Assembly: GCA_002407675.1 (NCBI GenBank)
Contig: DHNW01000003.1
Location: forward strand, 1-6,441
Source of the DNA: Ruminococcaceae bacterium UBA5406
GTDB taxonomy: Bacteria > Bacillota > Clostridia > Oscillospirales > Acutalibacteraceae
Length of the DNA: 6,441 nucleotides
Reading direction: 5' to 3'
A program made the translations under genes and the position numbers. Of this stretch, positions 1 through 6,264 are shown in pieces (positions within the stretch are counted from its first letter, which is position 1; every line of letters starts with the position of its first letter). The notes below the pieces were generated by a model. The model was not told the origin of the DNA, searched no databases, and saw nothing but the letters and a program-made list of their open reading frames with translations.

Positions 1-876
1 ATGAACTATACCGGCTCCCGTTCCTATAAGGACGGTACGATGATTTACAAGCCGGAATCCGAGTGGATACGGTGCGAGGTAACCCACGAGGCAATCGTCA
101 CCCCGGAAGAATGGGAGGCCGTGCAAAAGATCAATCAGGCTGCGAAGCGCCGCGTTGAGAATAACCGAAAGCCGACCCGAAGCCTTTTCTCCGGCAAGCT
201 GGTCTGCGCAGACTGCAAAGGTCCCCTTGGCGCAAGTACAGAAACACACCGCCGTAAAAACGGCAGCGTAAAACGCTATGTTTCCTACTGCTGTGAGAGA
301 TATATCCAGTCGGGCCGGAGTATTTGTTCCTGGCACCGTATCTATGAAATAACGCTGGCGCAGATCGTTATGGCTGAAATCAAAGCGGACGCCGAGGCCG
401 TCACTCTGGATGAGGCCGGTGTGTTGGAGAAACTCAAAAGCTGGATGGCACAGTATGACGAACAGCGCATGGCGAATACCCGTCAGGACATCGGCAAACT
501 GCGCCGCCGCTTGCAGGAATTGGAGAGCATGACCGCAAAGCTCTATGAGGACAAGGTGAGCGGGGCGGTCAGCGAAAGCACCTTCTCGGTGCTGATAGCA
601 AAAAACGAACAGGAGCGCCTTATCAAAGCGGAACGCCTTGACGCGCTTCTGTCCGAAGTTAAAAAATCCGATCAGGATGAAGCCGACATTCAGAGTTGGG
701 CGGCAATGATACGCAAATATCTGAACTTACAGGAACTTGATCGGGAAACCATCGACGAGCTGATAGACCACATTGAAATCGGTGAACGCACCGTCGTTGA
801 CGGAAAGCGCAGGCAGGATGTGAAAGTGTTCTATCGTTTTGTCGGGCAGGTCAACCGGGAATATGATATGCAATGA
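1..876 (+). CDS. Large serine recombinase (TnpX/DUF4368 type), C-terminal part, 5' end outside window
   Basis: This is the DNA-binding and C-terminal half of a large serine recombinase, which excises and integrates a mobile element. The catalytic resolvase domain must lie upstream of the window. The ATG at base 1 is probably internal, because the first 40 or so residues (SYKDG...EWIRCEVTHEAIVTPEEWE) are the usual linker seen mid-protein in this family. Residues about 60-110 form a recombinase zinc beta ribbon with cysteines in CADC and later in YCCERY and SICSW. A long charged helical stretch (about 140-230) is the expected coiled coil. The end, IEIGERTVVDGKRRQDVKVFYRFVGQV, is a typical DUF4368 tail, so the 3' end looks natural, stopping at TGA 874-876. 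In Tn4451-like elements this gene sits close to one element end, and here only about 65 bases follow before a different broken gene begins. The family call is from motif recognition. Whether the full gene is intact cannot be seen. Confidence 0.88.
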   Translation: MNYTGSRSYKDGTMIYKPESEWIRCEVTHEAIVTPEEWEAVQKINQAAKRRVENNRKPTRSLFSGKLVCADCKGPLGASTETHRRKNGSVKRYVSYCCERYIQSGRSICSWHRIYEITLAQIVMAEIKADAEAVTLDEAGVLEKLKSWMAQYDEQRMANTRQDIGKLRRRLQELESMTAKLYEDKVSGAVSESTFSVLIAKNEQERLIKAERLDALLSEVKKSDQDEADIQSWAAMIRKYLNLQELDRETIDELIDHIEIGERTVVDGKRRQDVKVFYRFVGQVNREYDMQ

Positions 877-941
877 AAACATGCCGTCTTACAGGTATTG
901 AGAGTTTTATAGCACGACGTTCCCGAATGATGCATGTTCTT
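877..941. mobile_element. Putative right terminus of the plus-strand recombinase element
   Basis: These 65 bases separate the natural stop of the first recombinase from the point where homology to the second, inverted recombinase begins. They match neither gene. A 7-bp inverted repeat, aacatgc (878-884) and gcatgtt (932-938), brackets the stretch. On the minus strand the resident gene reads CATCATGA and then departs from the expected continuation (ACGAATGG-like). Elements moved by TnpX-type recombinases are known to cross over at a GA dinucleotide, which suits a junction at about 940-942. That this is an element end is inference; the other end is not in the window. Confidence 0.45.
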
Positions 942-1331
942 CATGATGTTGCGGAACGGGGTAAAATCGTCGTCACCCTTGAAGCTGTCCACACCGTCGT
1001 TGAGGACGATCAGCCGGACGTTCTTCTGCCTCAAAATTTCCATGATCTGGTCGACTTTGAGATAATCGCGCCCCAACCGGCTCATGTCCTTGACGATGAT
1101 GGCTTCCACACATCCCGCCTCGACTTCCTCCATCATAGCCGTATATCCGGGGCGGTCGAACCGGGTGCCGGAAACGCCGTCGTCGGTGAAGTGGGTCGGG
1201 CGCGGGAAACCGTTTTTTCGGGCGTAGTCCTCCAGCATTTGCTTCTGATGAACGATGCTGTTGCTTTCGCCGTCCTACTCATCGTCGCGGCTCAAACGCT
1301 CGTATAACGGGGTGATTTTTCCGTCTCTTAT
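942..1331 (-). pseudogene. Broken serine recombinase, N-terminal catalytic domain only
   Basis: Read on the minus strand from 1331, the frame gives IRDGKITPLYERLSRDDE, a stop, then DGESNSIVHQKQMLEDYARKNGF, continuing to GDDDFTPFRNIM. This is the resolvase catalytic domain of a clostridial large serine recombinase; the serine in ERLSRDD is the expected nucleophile, and VSGTRFDRPG and KDMSRLGRDYLKV are conserved downstream blocks. Three lesions are visible. The codon where ATG is expected is ATA (1331-1329), although a perfect AGGAGG lies 8 bases upstream (1345-1340). An in-frame TAG (1277-1275) follows the active-site motif. Homology stops abruptly after FTPFRNIM near 942, where the family would continue NEWYARDTSRKIR. 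The open frame from ATG 1238 to 831 is therefore only a remnant that runs on into unrelated sequence and the antisense of the neighbouring gene. It faces the plus-strand recombinase tail head-on. A functional product is very unlikely. Confidence 0.87.
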
Positions 1332-1354
1332 GCTCTCGCCCTCCTGTATATAAA

Positions 1355-1415
1355 ATGCTCTAAGCCGCTTCACTAACCATGACAAACATCATGATAAATA
1401 AGCCTCTTAGAGCAT
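1355..1415. repeat. Imperfect inverted repeat / hairpin between virD4 remnant and recombinase remnant
   Basis: The arms are atgctctaag (1355-1364) and cttagagcat (1406-1415), a perfect 10-bp inverted repeat. Extending inward past two mismatches adds another gctt/aagc match, so 14 of 16 positions pair (1355-1370 with 1400-1415). A second small dyad, catga (1378-1382) and tcatg (1389-1393), sits almost at the centre. The structure lies just inside the boundary where the virD4 frame stops resembling its family (about 1420) and just upstream of the AGGAGG of the minus-strand recombinase. It could be the recombinase binding site at an element end, or an RNA hairpin in the leader that limits read-through from the surrounding gene. 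Neither role can be proved here. Confidence 0.6.
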
Positions 1416-1420
1416 ATAAC

Positions 1421-1843
1421 ACCCGCCGCCAACTTATATTTCTTATATTGCCGGACGGCGAAGTGGTTCGGATTTTCCTTTTCCAGCGCCTCAAACATGA
1501 GATCCACGGGATTTTTGAATTCCTCATCATCTTCCCGGACCTCCGAAGCGTTGATAAACTCGATCAGCGTGGCGAAATTCTGTTCCTCGACCGGGGCCTC
1601 ATAGTGGATGTAGCCGATGAGCGCCGTGTAAAAGAAAGTTTCTGCTTTTTCCCAGAAGTCATCTCCGGATTTGCCGTTCCCCTTGGTGTTGACGATGAGC
1701 GCCGTGACCAGCTTCAAGATGTCCTTTTCCGAATGGATGTACGCGAAGGGATTGTATCTCATGGACTTTTTGAAGTTGATGGTGTTGAGAATCTTGATGC
1801 GGTAGCCCCTGCGCCGCAGGAGATTTCCGCATTCCACGATAAT
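1421..1843 (-). pseudogene. virD4: VirD4/TraG-type conjugation coupling protein, internal fragment
   Basis: The minus strand encodes IIVECGNLLRRRGYRIKILNTINF, then YNPFAYIHSEKDILKLVTALI, DDFWEKAETFFYTALIGYIHY and a stretch ending QYKKYKLAAG. This is a central part of the type IV coupling ATPase of clostridial integrative conjugative elements, which docks the relaxase-DNA complex to the mating channel at the membrane. The complete protein is around 600 residues; here only about 140 remain. The Walker A part should lie upstream and Walker B downstream, and both are missing. After KLAAG the family normally continues KTAKSIL, but here the frame runs into VICSKRL and stops at 1375-1373, so an insertion boundary falls near 1420. 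At the other end homology fades near 1843. A short piece reading CGTCACCGAT (minus, 1861-1852) resembles the VTD of the VTDPKG motif normally just upstream, but out of frame, so a small deletion at this edge is possible. It marks a dead ICE remnant. Confidence 0.83.
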
Positions 1844-1874
1844 GAAATGTGATCGGTGACGTTTTTTTAAGACG

Positions 1875-1903
1875 TTTTCAAATCTTTATGGAATCCTTAA
1901 AAT
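1875..1903 (+). promoter_or_regulatory. Predicted sigma-A promoter of the lanFEG-RK operon
   Basis: TTTTCA (1875-1880; 4 of 6 to TTGACA) and TAAAAT (1898-1903; 5 of 6 to TATAAT) are separated by exactly 17 bases. They lie about 45 bases before the lanF start and just right of the virD4 remnant, the expected place for the operon promoter. No experimental start site is available. Confidence 0.55.
1881..1902 (+). promoter_or_regulatory. Candidate response-regulator operator: 11-bp-spaced direct repeats
   Basis: AATCTTTA (1881-1888) and AATCCTTA (1892-1899) are two near-identical direct half-sites with an 11-bp period, inside the promoter spacer. OmpR/SpaR-family regulators bind tandem half-sites one helical turn apart, so this is a plausible target of the regulator encoded downstream. 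A second tandem repeat, GACGTTTT at 1858-1865 and 1871-1878 (13-bp period), sits just upstream and overlaps the -35. The position between -35 and -10 would be unusual for activation. Assignment is inference. Confidence 0.35.
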
Positions 1904-1948
1904 TGTGGTGTAACCTATGTCATGAACTTAAAGAAAAGGAAGATGCAC

Positions 1949-2656
1949 ATGGCTGATTATATTTTAGAAACCCAAAATCTCTGTAAAAAATTTGGACGGC
2001 AGCAGGCAGTAAAGAACATGTCCCTCTCCGTGCAGGAAAATTCAGTTTACGGCTTACTTGGACCAAACGGAGCCGGTAAGTCCACCACTCTGAAGGTGAT
2101 TACCGGGATGATCCATAAAACGTCAGGGGAGATCCTGTTTGAAGGGCATCCGTGGAGCCGGAACGATTTGAATAATATCGGTGCCCTCATCGAATCGCCG
2201 CCGTTGTATGAAAATTTAACGGCTCGGGAAAATCTGAAAGTACGCACTCTCCTTTTGGGTTTGCCTGATTCCCGAATTGATGAGGTCTTGCAGACAGTGG
2301 ATTTGGCAAATACCGGGAAGAAACGTTCCGGTCATTTTTCCATGGGAATGAAACAAAGACTCGGCATTGCGATTGCTCTGCTCAATCATCCCAAACTTCT
2401 AATTCTGGATGAGCCGACGAACGGCCTTGACCCAATCGGCATTCAGGATTTGCGAAAGCTGATCCGTGCTTTCCCGGAGCAGGGTATTACAGTGATTTTG
2501 TCCAGCCACATTCTGTCGGAGGTAGAGTTGATTGCCGACCACATCGGCATCATAGCGGGCGGAGCTCTCGGATACCAGGCAAAAATCAATCCCGGCGAGG
2601 ATTTGGAATCGCTCTTTATGGAAGTCGTCGAGAAAAACCGGAAGGGAGACGACTGA
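1949..2656 (+). CDS. lanF: LanF-type lantibiotic immunity/resistance ABC transporter, ATP-binding subunit
   Basis: This is the cytoplasmic ATPase that powers removal of lantibiotic or other cationic peptides from the membrane with the two permeases encoded next. Residue numbers are from the ATG at 1949. It has Walker A GPNGAGKST (38-46), signature FSMGMKQR (130-137), Walker B LLILDEP (150-156) and the switch histidine in SSH (187). The Q-loop carries glutamate (IESPPLYENLT, E82) in place of glutamine, as reported for LanF proteins such as NukF and also usual in BcrA-like ATPases. The 235-residue length is normal for LanF. I chose 1949 because AAGGAAG (1936-1942) sits at good distance from it; an ATG at 1943 is a close alternative, and one at 1922 would add residues NLKKRK and place the RBS inside the gene. 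The gene ends one base before the next ATG, indicating tight coupling. Homologues include SpaF, NukF and CprA; the substrate is unknown. Confidence 0.92.
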   Translation: MADYILETQNLCKKFGRQQAVKNMSLSVQENSVYGLLGPNGAGKSTTLKVITGMIHKTSGEILFEGHPWSRNDLNNIGALIESPPLYENLTARENLKVRTLLLGLPDSRIDEVLQTVDLANTGKKRSGHFSMGMKQRLGIAIALLNHPKLLILDEPTNGLDPIGIQDLRKLIRAFPEQGITVILSSHILSEVELIADHIGIIAGGALGYQAKINPGEDLESLFMEVVEKNRKGDD

Positions 2657-2657
2657 C

Positions 2658-3395
2658 ATGTGGAACTATATTCAGGCGGAGAGCCTCAAATGCCGACGGA
2701 CTTTCGCCAAGGCCCTGATTATTCTGGCCCCTGCGCTTGTTTTGTTTCACGCGGTGCTTACCAGCATTTGGTTCATAACCAACGGCTACAACTGGTGGTA
2801 TGTGATGATCCTGCCGGGGTTCCTTTCACTTGTGCCCGCACTAATGAACCAGTATGAGGATAAAAGGCTTCGTTACCGGGCCGTATTTTCCCTGCCGGTT
2901 TCCTTAAAGAAAACGTGGCTTGCCAAAATTGCACTGATCGGAATTTATCTTGTATCGGCCAGCATTTTCCATTTTGCTGTGCTGGCTTTGGGCAAAGCTA
3001 CGATTTACGCAAAATATGCGGTTTCTTATTCTTATGGGCAGATGCTTGCCGCATCCCTGGTCTTAATCGTTACCTCCCTGTGGCAGATTCCGTTTTGTCT
3101 GTTTCTCGCTAAAAAGTTCGGAACGATGGTTACAATCCTTGTGAATGTCCTCGGAGGGATTGCCCTGAATGTGCTGGCGGCGACTGAAGACTTCTGGTGG
3201 CTGTGCCCTTACAGTTGGGGGTCGCGCCTGATGTGCCCGGTGATTCATGTGATGCCGAACGGCCTTCTGGCCGAACAAGGAAACACTTTACTGAATACAA
3301 GCGTCATTCCGGTCGGTATCATTCTTTCTATTACGCTGTTTGTCGTGCTGTCAATTGTGACGGCAAATTGGTTTCAAAAACAGGAGGTTCGATAA
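2658..3395 (+). CDS. lanE: LanE-type ABC transporter permease subunit
   Basis: This is a membrane subunit of the peptide-immunity ABC transporter, expected to pair with the LanG-type permease and the LanF ATPase. The 245 residues show about six hydrophobic segments (roughly 18-40, 45-65, 90-112, 128-150, 156-175 and 215-237). The start MWNYIQAESLKCRRTFAK, short and basic before the first helix, and the block CPYSWGSRLMCPVIHVMPNG (183-202) between helices 5 and 6 are typical of LanE/MutE proteins. There is no signal peptide. The start is well supported: GAAGGGAG (2641-2648) overlaps the end of lanF, and the ATG follows the lanF stop by one base, so translational coupling is likely. The gene looks intact. 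Distinguishing E from G rests on gene order and the N-terminal motif. Confidence 0.88.
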   Translation: MWNYIQAESLKCRRTFAKALIILAPALVLFHAVLTSIWFITNGYNWWYVMILPGFLSLVPALMNQYEDKRLRYRAVFSLPVSLKKTWLAKIALIGIYLVSASIFHFAVLALGKATIYAKYAVSYSYGQMLAASLVLIVTSLWQIPFCLFLAKKFGTMVTILVNVLGGIALNVLAATEDFWWLCPYSWGSRLMCPVIHVMPNGLLAEQGNTLLNTSVIPVGIILSITLFVVLSIVTANWFQKQEVR

Positions 3396-3396
3396 A

Positions 3397-4137
3397 ATGG
3401 GGGCTTTTGTGCGTGGCGTGCGCGCCGATTTTTATAAATCCCGCCATACGTTTCTGCCGTGGATTCATCTGTTTTTGCCGCTTGGCTTTGCCCTTTTGGC
3501 CATTCTCTATTGTTCCATAACTACGCTAAAGTCCGAAACGGTTCTCAGCGCCTACCTTGAACTGATCGGTGGCGTGTTTCCCATTGTGGTTGGGCTTTTA
3601 TGCAGTAAAGCTGCTGACTTGGAGGCAGAGGCCGGACATTTTCAAGTCATGATGAGCGGCACGGTATCGCGAAGTACCGCTTATCTAAGCAAGTTATTTA
3701 CACTTCTGCTTTTCGGTGCGTGTTCCGTTGCGCTGGCCATCGGCCTGTTCGGAGGATTTTTTCAAAAAGCTCCGTCCCAATTCTATGTATGGGCTGCTTT
3801 ACTGCTGATCTGCTCAAGCGTATTCCTTTATCTCCTTCATCTGTTTGTCAGCTTCCAATTTGGAGGCGGAACGTCGATCGGGATGGGAATTTTAGAAATT
3901 CTGCTTGCCCTGCTTGCCTTAACAGGGCTTGGGGATGGAATTTGGTATTACCTTCCCTGCACATGGGGAGCACGGCTGGGAAGTGATTTGACTTCCATGT
4001 GGGCACACCCAAACAACATGAGCTTTTATATGGAAATCCGGACTTGGATTCTGATTGCCGTACCTATTACGATTTTGGCGTTGATTTTAAGTCTGATCTG
4101 GTTCAAACGGTGGGAAGGCCGTAAAAACTATGAATAA
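3397..4137 (+). CDS. lanG: LanG-type ABC transporter permease subunit
   Basis: This is the second membrane subunit of the transporter. The 246 residues carry about six hydrophobic segments (about 20-40, 55-70, 97-119, 128-150, 160-178 and 216-236). The basic N-terminus MGAFVRGVRADFYKSRHTFLPW, then EAGHFQVMMSGTVSRS (78-93) after helix 2 and CTWGARLGSDL (188-198) before helix 6, follow the LanG/MutG plan and mirror the layout of the preceding permease, which suggests an old duplication. A perfect AGGAGG (3382-3387) lies 9 bases before the ATG and overlaps the end of lanE, whose stop is one base upstream. It is followed by an 87-base gap with its own promoter-like signals, so the transporter and regulatory halves of the operon may be partly uncoupled. 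It appears intact. Confidence 0.87.
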   Translation: MGAFVRGVRADFYKSRHTFLPWIHLFLPLGFALLAILYCSITTLKSETVLSAYLELIGGVFPIVVGLLCSKAADLEAEAGHFQVMMSGTVSRSTAYLSKLFTLLLFGACSVALAIGLFGGFFQKAPSQFYVWAALLLICSSVFLYLLHLFVSFQFGGGTSIGMGILEILLALLALTGLGDGIWYYLPCTWGARLGSDLTSMWAHPNNMSFYMEIRTWILIAVPITILALILSLIWFKRWEGRKNYE

Positions 4138-4172
4138 CGCCTGAAATTTCAACCTGACGATGAACCGTATGT

Positions 4173-4201
4173 TTGCTTATTTTATCCCGGCCGGGTATAC
4201 T
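4173..4201 (+). promoter_or_regulatory. Possible internal promoter with palindrome upstream of lanR
   Basis: TATACT (4196-4201; 5 of 6 to the -10 consensus) is preceded after 17 bases by TTGCTT (4173-4178; 3 of 6). A perfect 10-bp palindrome, CCCGGCCGGG (4186-4195), directly abuts the -10 and is unusually GC-rich among AT-rich neighbours, which suggests a binding site for a dimeric regulator. A separate weak promoter would supply basal sensor and regulator before induction, a known arrangement for such systems. The strong AAGGGGGGAG (4211-4220) just before the ATG at 4225 is the lanR ribosome binding site. The promoter is a prediction only. Confidence 0.4.
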
Positions 4202-4224
4202 TCTTATCGGAAGGGGGGAGTCAA

Positions 4225-4884
4225 ATGGCACATATTCTGGCGATTGATGATGAGCCGGATATTCTGGCATTGATTCGGAATGCTTTAATGGAAAGCGGCC
4301 ACAAGGTTGACACCGCTGACTGCGCAGACTCGATCAATGTGGACAAGCTAATTGATTATGACTTAATTCTTTTAGATATTATGATGCCGGGAATGGACGG
4401 CATGGCGTTTTGCAAACAAATCCGAAACACTGTGGACTGTCCGATTTTGTTTTTAACGGCCAAGACGCAGGAAACGGATATTGTTGAGGGCCTCGGCAAC
4501 GGAGCGGATGATTACATTACCAAGCCGTTCGGCATTGAAGAATTACAGGCGCGGGTCAATGCGCATCTCAGACGGGAACAACGGGAGAAGCATGCGGTCC
4601 TTAATACATCCGGGATTCGGTTCGACCTTTCCGCAAAAGAGGTCAGTATTAAGGAAAAATCGATACCTTTAACGAAATCCGAATATGAGATCTGTGAATT
4701 TCTGGCAAAAAATCGGGGGCAGGTGTTCTCGAAAGAACAAATCTATGACTCCGTCTACGGCTACTCCGGCGAAAGCGATTCTTCGACGATCTCAGAGCAT
4801 GTCAAGAATATCCGGTCAAAATTTTTGGTATATGAGGCGTCCCCCATTTTGACCGTCTGGGGGATTGGATACAAATGGGCGTAA
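4225..4884 (+). CDS. lanR: OmpR-family response regulator (LanR/SpaR type)
   Basis: This is a cytoplasmic transcription activator phosphorylated by the kinase encoded next, expected to control the transporter genes upstream. The receiver domain (about 1-115) keeps all key residues: acidic D8/D9, phospho-acceptor D51 in LILLDIMMPGMDG, T78 in LFLTAKT and K100 in YITKPFG. The C-terminal winged helix (about 125-219) includes LTKSEYEICEFLAKNRGQVFS and a recognition-helix region STISEHVKNIRSKF, ending VWGIGYKWA. The 219-residue length is standard. The start follows a very strong AAGGGGGGAG. Its last ten bases overlap the kinase start (ATG at 4875, stop 4882-4884), typical of co-translated pairs. 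It is closest in style to regulators of lantibiotic immunity operons (SpaR, CprR). The target sites are inferred, not shown. Confidence 0.93.
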   Translation: MAHILAIDDEPDILALIRNALMESGHKVDTADCADSINVDKLIDYDLILLDIMMPGMDGMAFCKQIRNTVDCPILFLTAKTQETDIVEGLGNGADDYITKPFGIEELQARVNAHLRREQREKHAVLNTSGIRFDLSAKEVSIKEKSIPLTKSEYEICEFLAKNRGQVFSKEQIYDSVYGYSGESDSSTISEHVKNIRSKFLVYEASPILTVWGIGYKWA

Positions 4885-6248
4885 AAAAGAAAGCAGTATC
4901 CCTTAAAATCATTTTTTTACAGTATCTCCTTCTGGTAGTATTCACGTTAGCGTCGGTAACGATTGTGGTTTACGGATTGCTTTTCGCCGGTTATCAGACA
5001 GGATTCTATATCTCGGCAAATGCAACGGAGCTTGCCGTCAAACAGGCGGAAAACCGCATCGCATCCGTTCAACCGTTTGACGGAAGTGTGATTCCGTCTC
5101 ATACCACTTACGTCCTGCTTTCAACAGACGGAACCGTAGTTCAAAGCAATATGGGCGCATCGGAACAACAAAAGGCTGTTTCGTATGCAAAGGGCAGCTA
5201 CACGCCATATTCCGCTGCCGATTGTTATGTAACCGTTAAGCGGAGCGACGGTTCCTGTGTCGTGCATTATACGATCCGGGAACGGTATGCGATAGAATGG
5301 ATGAACCGATACTTTCCAAGCATTAGTATATTCAGCATTGTTCTTTTTTTAATCGGCTGTCTGATCGGATGCTTTGCAGTGACCTACCGCTTTGCACAGC
5401 GTCTGAAAAAGCAATTGTGGCCCATGATGGATGCCGCCCAAAAAATTGCGGAACAGGATCTGGATTTTACTGTGCGTCCATCCGGCATAAAAGAATTCAA
5501 TCACGTTTTAAACGCCATTACCGACATGAAGGAAGCGCTGAAGTGCTCCTTGACCCAGCAATGGAAACTGGAACAGGCACGCCGCGAGCAAACTTCCGCC
5601 CTCGCACATGATATTAAGACCCCGCTCACGATCATTCATGGGAACGCGGAACTGTTGAACCGGTCCGGCTTGACTGTTAAGCAGACCAAATATACAGACT
5701 ATATTTTAAAGAACACCGACCGGATGGAAGCATATTTACGGACACTGATCGAATTAACCCACGCGGAATCCGGCAATTCAGCCAGCATACAAAATGTCCC
5801 GACAGAGAATTTCATTCGGGAGTTGACCGATCAGATGAACGGCTTGGCTACCACAAAAGAACTGACTGTTTCTTTTCATGTCGCCAAACTGCCGCAGATT
5901 GTTCAGATTGATCCGGATTTATTGAATCGAGCTATTATGAATATTGTCTCTAACGCGGTGGAATACAGCCCGAAATACGGCTCCCTTGACATCTACATTG
6001 ACTGCTTGGAACACCATCTGCGTTTTTGCATCGTGGATAGCGGGAAGGGATTCTCGCCGGAAGATCTGAAAAACGCAAAAATTCAGTTTTACCAAGGGGA
6101 CAAAAGCCGTAACTCATCGGAGCATTATGGAATCGGATTGTACGTCACAGAGCGCATTGTTGAATTGCATCATGGAATTTTGAGTTTAGACAATTCTGTG
6201 GAGATCGGTGGAGGAAAGGTGACAATTGAAATTCCTGTACAGAATTAA
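4875..6248 (+). CDS. lanK: Membrane sensor histidine kinase (LanK/CprK type)
   Basis: This is a sensor kinase that detects an extracellular signal, probably an antimicrobial peptide, and phosphorylates the adjacent regulator. The 457 residues contain TM1 (about 14-38), an extracellular domain of roughly 105 residues (about 42-146), TM2 (about 148-172), a HAMP-like linker (about 173-225), and a dimerisation/phospho-acceptor helix with H245 in LAHDIKTPLTIIHGNAELL. The ATPase domain has an N box (NRAIMNIVSNAVEYSP, 351-366), a G1 box (VDSGKGF, 387-393), an F-box-like FYQGD and a G2 box (YGIGLYVT, 418-425). All catalytic motifs are present. The sizeable extracellular domain sets it apart from BceS-type kinases, which have almost none and sense through their transporter. 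It overlaps lanR by ten bases. No terminator hairpin with a U-tract is evident after the stop at 6246-6248. The family is clear; the ligand is unknown. Confidence 0.92.
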   Translation: MGVKKKAVSLKIIFLQYLLLVVFTLASVTIVVYGLLFAGYQTGFYISANATELAVKQAENRIASVQPFDGSVIPSHTTYVLLSTDGTVVQSNMGASEQQKAVSYAKGSYTPYSAADCYVTVKRSDGSCVVHYTIRERYAIEWMNRYFPSISIFSIVLFLIGCLIGCFAVTYRFAQRLKKQLWPMMDAAQKIAEQDLDFTVRPSGIKEFNHVLNAITDMKEALKCSLTQQWKLEQARREQTSALAHDIKTPLTIIHGNAELLNRSGLTVKQTKYTDYILKNTDRMEAYLRTLIELTHAESGNSASIQNVPTENFIRELTDQMNGLATTKELTVSFHVAKLPQIVQIDPDLLNRAIMNIVSNAVEYSPKYGSLDIYIDCLEHHLRFCIVDSGKGFSPEDLKNAKIQFYQGDKSRNSSEHYGIGLYVTERIVELHHGILSLDNSVEIGGGKVTIEIPVQN

Positions 6249-6264
6249 GTAAACAAAGTGAAGA

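Noticed and set aside
831..941. Last 35 or so codons of the minus-strand frame that starts at 1238
   Set aside because: They leave the recombinase family after FTPFRNIM and become Cys/His-rich chance sequence that then reads antisense to the other recombinase's tail.
1275..1277. TAG read as a recoded amino acid in the recombinase
   Set aside because: Start-codon loss and truncation of the same gene make simple pseudogenisation far more likely, and no recoding signal is seen.
873..1307. Plus-strand open frame of 144 codons
   Set aside because: It is the complement of the conserved recombinase catalytic domain; its protein has no recognisable family and no good RBS.
1379..1852. Plus-strand open frame of 157 codons
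   Set aside because: It is the shadow of the virD4 fragment, whose minus-strand translation is clearly conserved.
1922..1948. Upstream start for the LanF ATPase
   Set aside because: It would place the AAGGAAG ribosome binding site inside the gene and add an unconserved KKRK-rich leader; the ATG at 1949 fits both spacing and family length.
4186..4195. CCCGGCCGGG as an intrinsic terminator after lanG
   Set aside because: The palindrome has no spacer, so it would form only a 3-bp stem with a 4-base loop, and no T-run follows.
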